Origin: Spirochaetaceae bacterium
GTDB taxonomy: Bacteria > Spirochaetota > Spirochaetia > Treponematales > Breznakiellaceae
Direction: 5' to 3'
DNA: 26,279 nucleotides
Assembly (NCBI GenBank): GCA_031290855.1
Contig: JAISLM010000016.1
Location: forward strand, 1-26,279
This document shows positions 1 through 7,129 of this stretch, one piece after another. Both the position numbers and the translations under genes were made by a program. Below the pieces are notes generated by a model. The model was given only the letters and a program-made list of their open reading frames with translations, was not told where the DNA came from and searched no databases. How positions within the stretch are numbered: position 1 is the stretch's first letter; each line of letters opens with the position of its first letter.

Positions 1-74
1 AAGGCATCCACGGAGAAGTCCCGGAGAGCAGGGCCGGTAGAATACGCCGCAGGCGGACGGAAGTGGTGGTGCAA

Positions 75-88
75 CCCCCCCCCCCCCC
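75..88. repeat. Homopolymeric C tract (14 C)
   Basis: Fourteen consecutive C residues lie about 100 bp past the stop of the NifD-like gene. Such tracts slip during replication and are used for phase variation in some treponemes, but no open reading frame or promoter that it would control is visible in the first 190 bases. Those bases otherwise hold only a small inverted repeat (140-154) and no convincing gene. The tract length could also be a sequencing or assembly artefact. Confidence 0.85.
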
Positions 89-190
89 GGCATTGTCCCG
101 TCCCGTGTTGATTCGCAAAGTCTGGTTTAACACCCCGCCCGAACCTTGGGTTCGCGCTTGCCGCGCGGAGGCTCACTGGCGGGCAGCCTG

Positions 191-1705
191 TCACTTGATA
201 TAGCTGAACACTTCCTTCTCGTACCATTCCGCGCGGTACGGCAGCGGGCGGTACCTTTTCATGTTCCTGTTGTATTGACAGTTTGAAATGATCCGTTTAA
301 GCCGGTACGCAACCTCGAAGACTCCGGAATAGCCCATGTAACTATTGGCCGGAAGAAAGAGCGGAAATACAGGTATCCCGTGCTTGCTGGTTATATTACC
401 GCTTCCCGTATGGATGACGATTACGTCCGGGTTTAGTCTCCTTACGATGTTGGCCTGTTCGAAAGGCTGCTGGGAGGCTACGTTTATGAAGGTTTTGTCT
501 GGGTTTTCAACCTCTTCAATGAACGGTTTCATAAATTCGTCTACGTGGTGCGCCTTGTAACCGGCTATCTCAAGTCCAAGGTCCCGCAGCAGCTCGCCGG
601 TCACGAATATACGTATCTCCCCGCCGGAAACATAGGCGCGTTTGCCCTTCAAGGCAGCGCGGTACGGTTCGAGCGCCTGGTCAAGCGCGGCATCCTCTTT
701 TTCTATCAAAGCACTCGCCCTGTCCTCGATGTTAAAAAACCTTGCAATGTCCATGAGCCAGCGGGCGGTGGACTTTCTGCCTATAGGCATCGCGCCTATG
801 ATGTACGGAATTCCGAAATGCTCCTTGATATGTTTTAGGTAGTAATCGTCGTGGGTGGCGCAGATGCTTACGTTGAGCGCCGCGTCAAGTACGCGGCGAA
901 AGTCCCGCGGGCGTGTAAAACAGGGCAGAAAATTGACGTTAAGTTCCAGTGCGTTTAAAAGGCGCTGGAGTTCCAGTTCGTCGGTGCGTCCCATCGAGCC
1001 TACGTTGCACACGTTTACGGTATGATTTTTCCTGTAGTCCCACAACATGTCGTCCATGTTGTCTCCCGCGGCACGGCTTTCCCGTTCAATGCGGCGGGAT
1101 GTCAGGTTTTTAAGGATGCCGTTGTACACGGCATCGTAGGCTGTGGCCATCAGCCGAGTCTTGAATCCCTCGCAGTTTACAGACACCAGTTCCGCCGATA
1201 CGTTCCGCTGCAGCTTTTCGAGTATAGCGTCAACATCGTCCCCGATAAGGGCGGGAACGCAGGAACTCGCCACGACGATCGCCTCGGGGCGGAATTCACG
1301 GTCGGCATACAGCACCGCTTCGCACAGTTTCTTTTCTCCGCCGTTTATCACGTCGTGTTCATCGAGGTTGGAGGAAATCCAGATCGGTGATAGAGCGGAC
1401 GGATCGCGCAGCCGCTTCTGTCCCCGCGACGCGCCAAGCCCGCCAACAGACCAGAAGCCGCAGCCTACAGGCCCGTGTACCACGACAACGGTGTTTTGCA
1501 GCGTGTTAAGTATCGCAAGGCTCAATGTAAACTGGCAGCCGAAACTTTGTGAAAAACTGCGGGATGCCTGGTTAAGGCAGCCATTGCCTTTTATCCCTAT
1601 CTTTGACTTGAGAGCTTCGCAGTCGCCGCAGAATGCGGTTCCCGCCCCAAGCCTGTCTTCGCGGGGCGGCGCGGCCCGCTCAATTTTTAGTGTGTTGCTG
1701 GACAT
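191..1705 (-). CDS. Nitrogenase-like component 1, alpha (NifD-like) subunit
   Basis: This 504-residue protein belongs to the nitrogenase component 1 family and would pair with the NifK-like product just upstream as the catalytic part of an electron-bifurcated or ATP-driven reductase complex in the cytoplasm. Seen: Cys57, Cys82 (in HGPVGCGFWS) and Cys149 (in SSCVPALIGDD) match the three alpha-subunit P-cluster cysteines of Azotobacter NifD (62, 88, 154). Cys282 matches cofactor ligand Cys275 in both context and spacing. Changed: the position of cofactor ligand His442 is Met457 (in YMGYSG), and His195, Gln191 and Arg96 align with Tyr190, Met186 and Gly90. A complex metallocluster therefore looks possible, but classical N2 reduction looks unlikely. 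The start is supported by AGGAGAT upstream. Alternatives include a methylthio-alkane reductase-type or an uncharacterised group IV nitrogenase homologue. The family is sure; the substrate is unknown. The alignment was done by eye against remembered NifD sequence. Confidence 0.9.
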   Translation of the reverse strand: MSSNTLKIERAAPPREDRLGAGTAFCGDCEALKSKIGIKGNGCLNQASRSFSQSFGCQFTLSLAILNTLQNTVVVVHGPVGCGFWSVGGLGASRGQKRLRDPSALSPIWISSNLDEHDVINGGEKKLCEAVLYADREFRPEAIVVASSCVPALIGDDVDAILEKLQRNVSAELVSVNCEGFKTRLMATAYDAVYNGILKNLTSRRIERESRAAGDNMDDMLWDYRKNHTVNVCNVGSMGRTDELELQRLLNALELNVNFLPCFTRPRDFRRVLDAALNVSICATHDDYYLKHIKEHFGIPYIIGAMPIGRKSTARWLMDIARFFNIEDRASALIEKEDAALDQALEPYRAALKGKRAYVSGGEIRIFVTGELLRDLGLEIAGYKAHHVDEFMKPFIEEVENPDKTFINVASQQPFEQANIVRRLNPDVIVIHTGSGNITSKHGIPVFPLFLPANSYMGYSGVFEVAYRLKRIISNCQYNRNMKRYRPLPYRAEWYEKEVFSYIK

Positions 1706-1731
1706 ATTTATCTCCTGTTTTTTTGTACGGC

Positions 1732-1780
1732 GTCCGCAAAATTTCGCGGACAGCCTTGTAATGGGCGCCTTTCAGCGCCC
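1732..1780 (-). other. Two hairpins between the NifK-like and NifD-like genes
   Basis: Two inverted repeats fill the 66-bp gap: GGGCGC/GCGCCC (1763-1768 with 1775-1780), which includes the stop codon of the upstream gene, and GTCCGC/GCGGAC (1732-1737 with 1746-1751). There is no U-tract after either on the minus strand, so full termination is not expected. RNA stabilisation, processing or partial attenuation between the two subunit genes is an inference. Confidence 0.5.
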
Positions 1781-3109
1781 GTTGACAATAAGTGCGAAAA
1801 CATCTTCGGCAAGGGTAAGCCCGCCGTTGATGCCGGCATAGGCGCGGTTAAAAACAACGCGGTTCGTTACCGGAAACGAGATGTTTAACAGCGGGTAACC
1901 CTGTTCCTCGGCAAAATCCCGTTCAAAGGAACTGCCAAAAAGCACAACGGGGCCCAGCGGCTCATAATAGGTGTGGTTCCGGTTCCGCTCCCAGCTTTTT
2001 ACAAGGCCGCGGCGAAGGCCGGAGGCGTTAGAGTCGAATAAAACCTTTGGTTTTAGGCCCGATTCATAGCCGTCAAAACGCTTTTCCAGTATTTGCCGCT
2101 CTTCACTGCCTAACGAGTCCGTTACCTGCGTCAGATGCGGTATCCAGCCCAGTTCGTCCGAAACAAAACGCGACAACGCGGGGGCATAGTTCGTATCCGC
2201 CACGATCACCGCGTAACGCTGAAAATCAAAATCGGCGTAACTGTCGCTTATCCGCTCCATGTAGTCGAAGTAGATTTCCTCCTCCCGTTTCAGCGCGGTT
2301 TCGATATCCGCAGGCGGCAAGCCGAGCGCCATACCCACGCTCATAAGGAAACTTCTTGACTGCAGAAAGCCGACCGGAAGCGGTTCCCTGATAGACGGTA
2401 TCCCGTGAACGTCTTTCAACGCTTTTTCCGCAAGCGGCGCGTACACATCCGAGAGGATAATGTTCAACTCCGCATTCCCGATACCTTTGATATCCCGAAG
2501 ACTTTCCCCCTCGCCGATCAGCGTGTTCGCTTCTATGCCGATCAGGGCGAGCAGGCGTTTTATCTCTTTCAGGTTTCCCCTGTAGAAAACGTCGCCTCCC
2601 GGTACGAGGCCAAACACATTTACCCGTTTGCTTTTTTTTACCGCGCTTCTATCCGCGTATTCACGTATCAAAAGCTCAAGGACAAGGTCGTACCCATAGT
2701 TTGCGTTTCCCTTGAAGCTTGGTGTCGGGACCGCCAGCAGCGGGTAGGGCGCGTTCATCCTTGAGGCGACAGAGCGCACGTCATCCCCTATCATCTCAAC
2801 CTGACAGCCTGAAATAACGAGGTACAGGTCGCCGTCAACTATCTCCATTGTCTTTTCGATCTGCTCCTCCAGCCGGTTTTCACCGCCGAAGACGATCTCT
2901 TTTTCCGAGACATTGCTGGAGGGGGTTGCGGATGCCCCGCAATAGCCGCCACCCAGGTAGCCTGCGCCGGTGTTGCCGCCGACGTAATAGTTGTACGCGC
3001 AGCCCATCGACGCATGGGTGATCGGTATCAAACGGGGAATAGCCCGCGCAAGGGCAAGCGCGCCGCCAAAAACACAGTCAAAACGCGGTCTGTCAATAAT
3101 TTTACTCAT
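1772..3109 (-). CDS. Nitrogenase-like component 1, beta (NifK-like) subunit
   Basis: This 445-residue protein is a component 1 family member that fits NifK better than NifD. Cys12, Cys37 (ASMGC) and Cys102 (SGCQVEMIGDD) correspond to beta-subunit P-cluster cysteines 70, 95 and 153 of Azotobacter NifK; the first interval is exactly 25 residues in both. Ser131 in TPSFKG matches the redox-switchable beta-Ser188. The C-terminal segment around FPVTNR aligns with the FPLFDR region of NifK. It is shorter than NifK because it lacks the N-terminal extension. An extra Cys57 (GGYC) sits between the second and third ligands. It follows cysK by 12 bp with AAAGGAG before the ATG, and precedes the NifD-like gene, so K comes before D, the reverse of classical nif operons. 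No NifH, NifB, NifE or NifN is visible in the window. Subunit type is confident, function is not. Confidence 0.88.
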   Translation of the reverse strand: MSKIIDRPRFDCVFGGALALARAIPRLIPITHASMGCAYNYYVGGNTGAGYLGGGYCGASATPSSNVSEKEIVFGGENRLEEQIEKTMEIVDGDLYLVISGCQVEMIGDDVRSVASRMNAPYPLLAVPTPSFKGNANYGYDLVLELLIREYADRSAVKKSKRVNVFGLVPGGDVFYRGNLKEIKRLLALIGIEANTLIGEGESLRDIKGIGNAELNIILSDVYAPLAEKALKDVHGIPSIREPLPVGFLQSRSFLMSVGMALGLPPADIETALKREEEIYFDYMERISDSYADFDFQRYAVIVADTNYAPALSRFVSDELGWIPHLTQVTDSLGSEERQILEKRFDGYESGLKPKVLFDSNASGLRRGLVKSWERNRNHTYYEPLGPVVLFGSSFERDFAEEQGYPLLNISFPVTNRVVFNRAYAGINGGLTLAEDVFALIVNGR

Positions 3110-3121
3110 GCCATACTCCTT

Positions 3122-4090
3122 TCAATACCAAACCGGGCCTTTTTCACGGGGCAAATCCTTCCACAGCACGGTGGAAAGGTAACGTTCCCCGGTATCGGGC
3201 ATTATGGCCACAACGGTTTTGCCTTCATTTTCGGAGCGCCGCGCTATCCTAGCCGCGGCAAAAGCAGCCGCCCCGGAACTGATACCGGCAAGCAGTCCTT
3301 CTTCCCGCGCAAGCGCGCGGGAAGTTTCGACAGCCTCCTCGTTGCGTACCCTGAAAATTTCATCGATTATACCCAGTTTCAGTACGTCCGGAACGAATCC
3401 CGCCCCTATACCCTGAATCTGATGGGGGCCGCTCCTGCCGCCGGACAGAACGGGCGATGCGTCCGGTTCCACCGCAACCGCCTTGACGCCGCTCTTCCGC
3501 TCTTTCAGGAATTCGCCCGCGCCTGTAAGGGTTCCGCCTGTACCGACCCCAGAAACAAGGATATCGACCTTTCCGCCCGTCGCCTCCCATATCTCCGGGC
3601 CGGTGGTGGAACGGTGTACAGCCGGGTTCGAGGGGTTGGTGAACTGCTGGAGGATCACGCTGCCTGGAATCTGCGCGGAAATTTCGAGCGCCTTATTTAT
3701 CGCCCCCTTCATGCCCAGCGCTCCGGGTGTGAGAACAAGTTCCGCGCCGAGTGCAAGCAACAGGGCGCGGCGTTCTACGCTCATAGTATCCGGCATAGTA
3801 AGTACGACATGGTAACCCTTGGCGGCGGCTACGAATGCCAGACCTATACCGGTATTGCCGGAGGTAGGCTCGACAAGCGTCGCGCCCGGTTTAAGGATTC
3901 CCTTTATTTCCGCATCTTCGACCATAGACTTGGCGATTCTGTCCTTGACGCTGGAAAGCGGGTTAAAGCACTCCAGTTTGAACAGCAGTTCCGCGCCGTC
4001 TATACCGGCAAGTTTGATAAAACGCAGCGGCCTAAGCATGGGCGTGTTCCCAACCAGGTCCGTCAAGTTATCAACAATAATGTTTGACAT
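3122..4090 (-). CDS. cysK: Cysteine synthase (O-acetylserine sulfhydrylase), PLP enzyme
   Basis: CysK makes L-cysteine from O-acetylserine and sulfide in the cytoplasm. The 322-residue length is normal. Visible motifs are the NTPML substrate segment, the PLP lysine Lys49 in SSVKDR, the PTSGNTGIGLA loop, GVGTGGT phosphate-binding loop, and SSGAAA near the C-terminus. It is the first gene of the operon with the nitrogenase-like subunits, 12 bp ahead of the NifK-like gene, with GAGGTG upstream of the ATG. This linkage resembles the pairing of a sulfhydrylase with the nitrogenase-like reductase in methylthio-alkane reductase loci, although that partner is an O-acetylhomoserine sulfhydrylase. An O-acetylserine-dependent cystathionine beta-synthase-like or O-phosphoserine variant cannot be excluded from sequence alone. 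Confidence 0.93.
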   Translation of the reverse strand: MSNIIVDNLTDLVGNTPMLRPLRFIKLAGIDGAELLFKLECFNPLSSVKDRIAKSMVEDAEIKGILKPGATLVEPTSGNTGIGLAFVAAAKGYHVVLTMPDTMSVERRALLLALGAELVLTPGALGMKGAINKALEISAQIPGSVILQQFTNPSNPAVHRSTTGPEIWEATGGKVDILVSGVGTGGTLTGAGEFLKERKSGVKAVAVEPDASPVLSGGRSGPHQIQGIGAGFVPDVLKLGIIDEIFRVRNEEAVETSRALAREEGLLAGISSGAAAFAAARIARRSENEGKTVVAIMPDTGERYLSTVLWKDLPREKGPVWY

Positions 4091-4102
4091 CTAACACCTC
4101 AA

Positions 4103-4140
4103 TTTTCATAGTATAACCTAGTAAACAAGTATTAATACTT
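4103..4140 (-). promoter_or_regulatory. Putative promoter and operator of the cysK/nitrogenase-like operon
   Basis: Upstream of cysK the minus strand carries a perfect 14-bp palindrome AAGTATTAATACTT (4127-4140) followed by a TATACT-type -10 candidate about 20 bp upstream of the start codon. A weak TTAATA -35 would lie inside the palindrome with 15-16 bp spacing. A palindrome covering a -35 suggests a dimeric repressor such as an Rrf2-family regulator, but this is inference. I found no -24/-12 sigma-54 promoter (TGGC-N8-TGC type) here. Confidence 0.4.
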
Positions 4141-4199
4141 AAACTCTATTACGACATAGCTCCGGTGTCAAGCGGCAGGACCGGCGGCGGCGTGTGAAG

Positions 4200-4324
4200 C
4201 AAAATTTATTCGCAATGGGGCCTGCTCCCCGCCTTATCCCTCCTTGTCAGGTTAGGCAGGAGGTAAAACGTCAGGCGCAAACCGCACGCGGACGCTTGAC
4301 GCTGTTTTGTGGCGGGAGGTTCAT
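4200..4324 (+). repeat. Dispersed repeat family 2, copy 1
   Basis: About 125 bp, beginning near TTTATTCGCAATGGGG and ending GGCGGGAGGTTCAT, match the reverse complement of 20584-20698 with small indels. A short fragment recurs at 25524-25552. It contains a GGGG-CCTGCT-CCCC imperfect palindrome and CCTCCT/AGGAGG arms. It occupies the 723-bp gene-free gap between cysK and the activator gene; the rest of that gap (4325-4671) shows nothing I can name. Confidence 0.7.
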
Positions 4325-4671
4325 CCGGCGGACAATATTTGCCGCTGCTTCAAAAATGGGGTTTTGTAAGGCTTTACCGTAAGGCTTCAAGTCTCAAAGC
4401 CCACAGAGCCGCGTCAAAACCAACCGGGTTTTGAAAGCAGCGCATTCTTCTATAGAGAAATCAGTTTCAAGGCCGGGGCTTGGGCATTCGTAATCCGGTA
4501 CGGTCAAGAACTTACAGACTTTTACAAGAATTTCTTGCCGGAGGCGGCTGGATTCAGGCTTTTGCTTACACGTCCGGTTTCACAGCCGCACCAGCTCCTC
4601 ATACCGCATGTCTTGTTGACAAAGCAGTCCCGAAAATAAATAATTAACTTGAGTTTACTGCAATATTCGGC

Positions 4672-4746
4672 TTCCGCGAATGAACGTTGATTTTCACGAA
4701 TCACCCGGAAAAACAGCGTTAATTTGTGTAATTCGCGGAATTTTTT
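4672..4746 (+). terminator. Long-loop inverted repeat followed by T-tract
   Basis: TTCCGCGAAT (4672-4681) and ATTCGCGGAA (4731-4740) are a perfect 10-bp inverted repeat with a 49-bp loop, immediately followed by TTTTTT. It sits 68 bp before the activator gene on the same strand, so it could be a leader attenuator or a terminator of an upstream transcript. The large loop makes simple intrinsic termination less certain. Confidence 0.35.
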
Positions 4747-4813
4747 GCCGGACTTACATCAATTAGACCGTTGTGGGAGCCGGGCAGGCAGAAGCTGTCC
4801 TTTGTAATTTAAA

Positions 4814-6325
4814 ATGTTAAGACATATCGATCCAGATAAATTCCATACGCTGATTGAAATCAGCACATTGATCAATTCGGACTACTCCGATGCTCACGGG
4901 CTTTTGACCGAGATCGTCGAATCGGCGGGAAGGCTTTGCGACGCCGCCTCTGCCTGTCTCCTGCTGGCGGACGATAAACAGGGCAAGATGTTTTTCGAGG
5001 TTACCAGCGGCTTTCCGGACGTGGAGCCGTTTGAGCGGCAAAACATACAGATCGGCGAGGGCATAGCAGGCTGGGTTGCCGCCCATAACAAATCGATCAT
5101 CATCAATGATACGGAAAATTCCGAGTACCGCCTTGCCGCCGTCTTTGAACAGAGCGGGCTTATGGCGAAAACTGTTATCGCAGTCCCGATGCAGGCAAAA
5201 GATCGCAGGATCGGCGTGCTGGAGGTTATTAACAAGAAAAACGAGGCCCGCTTTTCCGCCGAAGACCTTGAATGGCTGGAAATATTCGCGAACCAGGCGG
5301 CGCTGGCCCTGCAAAACGCGCAGAATTACGAAACGGTTCAGAACAAGGCCGCCGTCCTGCAGAAACAACTGGAAACCAGCGGCGCGTTCCATACCTTGAT
5401 CGCAAAAAGCCCCGTGATGAAGGAAAAGCTTGCCGTGATAGATCGCCTGGCCGCCACCGATTCAGCCGTGCTGATACTGGGAGAAAGCGGCGTGGGCAAG
5501 GAACTTGTCGCCGAACAGATACACCTGCGCAGCCCCCGGAAGGCCGGCCCCTTCGTGCGGGTAAACTGCGCCGCCCTGCCTTGCGGCCTTGCCGAAAGCG
5601 AGTTGTTCGGCCATGTGAAGGGGGCGTTTACCGGCGCGCTCAATACCCGCAAGGGGCGTTTCGAGGCGGCGGACGGCGGCACGATATTCCTTGACGAGGT
5701 GGCGGACCTTCCGCTGGACCTTCAGGCAAAGCTGCTGCGCGTGATACAGCATAAGACTTTCGAAAAGGTCGGATCGGCAACCTTGCAAAGTGTCGACGTG
5801 CGGCTCCTTGCCGCGACGAACAAGGACATCGAAAAGCTGGTCGCCGAAGGAAATTTCAGGAACGACTTGTACTACAGGCTCAACGTACTGCCGATCTACG
5901 TGCCGCCACTACGCCAGCGTATCGAGGATATTCCGGAACTGGCCCGCTTCTTCCTTGAAAACTGTATGCGGGACATGAAAAAACGTTTCGACGGGTTTTC
6001 CGAGGAGGCGATGCGGGCCCTGATAGCGTACTCATGGCCCGGCAATGTCCGCGAACTGGAGAACTGCGTACAGCGCGGATGTGTCGCTGCCACGGGGCTT
6101 GTGATCCAGAGGGAGGATATGTTTCCCGGCGGCGATTCCGCCTTCAGGTCGGGGATGGAGGCCGGATCGCGGCCTCTCAAGGCGGCGCTGAACGCTTTCA
6201 AGGTACATTTTATCAAGGAAGTGCTTGCCGAAAACGGCTGGAATCAGACAAAAACGGCAAGGGCGCTTGACATACAGAGGACGTATCTGGCTAAAATGAT
6301 TCGCGATTTCAACATCGCCAGATGA
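4814..6325 (+). CDS. Sigma-54-dependent activator, GAF-AAA+-HTH (NifA-like)
   Basis: A 503-residue bacterial enhancer-binding protein. An N-terminal GAF sensory domain (about 15-175) is followed by an AAA+ ATPase with Walker A GESGVGKE (223-230), the sigma-54-contacting GAFTGA loop (270-275) and Walker B IFLDE (291-295), and then a Fis-type helix-turn-helix (about 476-498). It has the domain order of NifA and lies divergent to the nitrogenase-like operon, so it may activate it or another sigma-54 gene. NifA-specific interdomain cysteines are not evident, and no recognisable sigma-54 promoter or TGT-N10-ACA enhancer was found between the two transcription units. No clear Shine-Dalgarno precedes the ATG. 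The regulator class is certain, the target is not; the name NifA would be an assumption. Confidence 0.9.
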   Translation: MLRHIDPDKFHTLIEISTLINSDYSDAHGLLTEIVESAGRLCDAASACLLLADDKQGKMFFEVTSGFPDVEPFERQNIQIGEGIAGWVAAHNKSIIINDTENSEYRLAAVFEQSGLMAKTVIAVPMQAKDRRIGVLEVINKKNEARFSAEDLEWLEIFANQAALALQNAQNYETVQNKAAVLQKQLETSGAFHTLIAKSPVMKEKLAVIDRLAATDSAVLILGESGVGKELVAEQIHLRSPRKAGPFVRVNCAALPCGLAESELFGHVKGAFTGALNTRKGRFEAADGGTIFLDEVADLPLDLQAKLLRVIQHKTFEKVGSATLQSVDVRLLAATNKDIEKLVAEGNFRNDLYYRLNVLPIYVPPLRQRIEDIPELARFFLENCMRDMKKRFDGFSEEAMRALIAYSWPGNVRELENCVQRGCVAATGLVIQREDMFPGGDSAFRSGMEAGSRPLKAALNAFKVHFIKEVLAENGWNQTKTARALDIQRTYLAKMIRDFNIAR

Positions 6326-6355
6326 GGCTGTTTTCGGGATAACACGGGGTGACAC

Positions 6356-7129
6356 ATGGAAAATATGGAAAATAATATAGAAAAGACTGATATTCACGTT
6401 ACGGACGATGAAGACGGTATCTACGGTTTTTTTGAGAAGAACCGCAGATTTTTATTTATCTCCGGTATCGTGATCGCAGCCCTGCTGGCGGGGCTTATCG
6501 CCGTGCTGCTTTTGCGGGATTTTATGCAGAAAGAGGCGATCGTCAAACTGGACGTCCTTATTGAACGGTATGACAAGGTGAAGGACTCCCTGGCCGCCGG
6601 CGGGACGGCGACGGACTCGGTCGAAACTTCCCTGACGGCGGATTCGGGCGAAGTTTCCGTAACGGCGGACTCAGGCGGCGAGGACGGCGTACAGGCCTTG
6701 CTGGTCGACTTGCAGGCCCTGGGAAAAAGCGCGTCAGGCTACCCCGCCGCGCGCGCGTGGTTCATGGCGGCCAACATTCACCATGAACGCGGGGAATGGG
6801 GGGAGGCGCTGACCGCCTGGCTTGCGGCGGCGGACAAGGGTGTCGCCACGCACCTGGCCCCCGTATGCCTTTACAACGCCGCAGTCGCGGCGGAAGCCGC
6901 CGGAGATACCGATTCCGCGCTGTCAAACTACCAAAAAGCCGTCGGTTTCGCGGACTTTCCGGTCGCCGCCCGCGCACAGTTTTCCGTGGGGCGTCTTGAA
7001 GAAAAAAAGGGCGACAACGAGGCGGCCGTCGCCGCTTACCGCGCCGTCATAGAGAAATGGCCGTCGGACACGGGCTGGACAAACCTTGCCCATTCCCGCA
7101 TCGTAGCGCTGGAGGCCGTCGGGCAATGA
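6356..7129 (+). CDS. Single-pass membrane protein with TPR repeats
   Basis: This 257-residue protein has a charged cytoplasmic N-terminus, one membrane helix at about 32-53, and a C-terminal region (about 120-255) rich in alanine with tetratricopeptide-like helices (for example the stretch around ALSNYQKAVGFADF). The topology resembles the YfgM/Tol-Pal associated TPR proteins, in which the TPR part faces the periplasm as a protein-protein platform. A short internal duplication (LTADSGEVS / VTADSGGED) precedes the TPR part. GGGGTG lies before the first ATG; an in-frame ATG three codons later is an alternative. The stop overlaps the start of the next gene (ATGA), so the two are translationally coupled. 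Confidence 0.8.
   Translation: MENMENNIEKTDIHVTDDEDGIYGFFEKNRRFLFISGIVIAALLAGLIAVLLLRDFMQKEAIVKLDVLIERYDKVKDSLAAGGTATDSVETSLTADSGEVSVTADSGGEDGVQALLVDLQALGKSASGYPAARAWFMAANIHHERGEWGEALTAWLAAADKGVATHLAPVCLYNAAVAAEAAGDTDSALSNYQKAVGFADFPVAARAQFSVGRLEEKKGDNEAAVAAYRAVIEKWPSDTGWTNLAHSRIVALEAVGQ

Noticed and set aside
1..190. Possible 3' end of a gene at the left edge
   Set aside because: A plus-strand frame is open at the edge, but it runs through the C tract and shows no recognisable motif.
3014..4087. Long plus-strand open frame opposite cysK
   Set aside because: Antisense shadow of a clear cysK; no ribosome-binding site and no family features.
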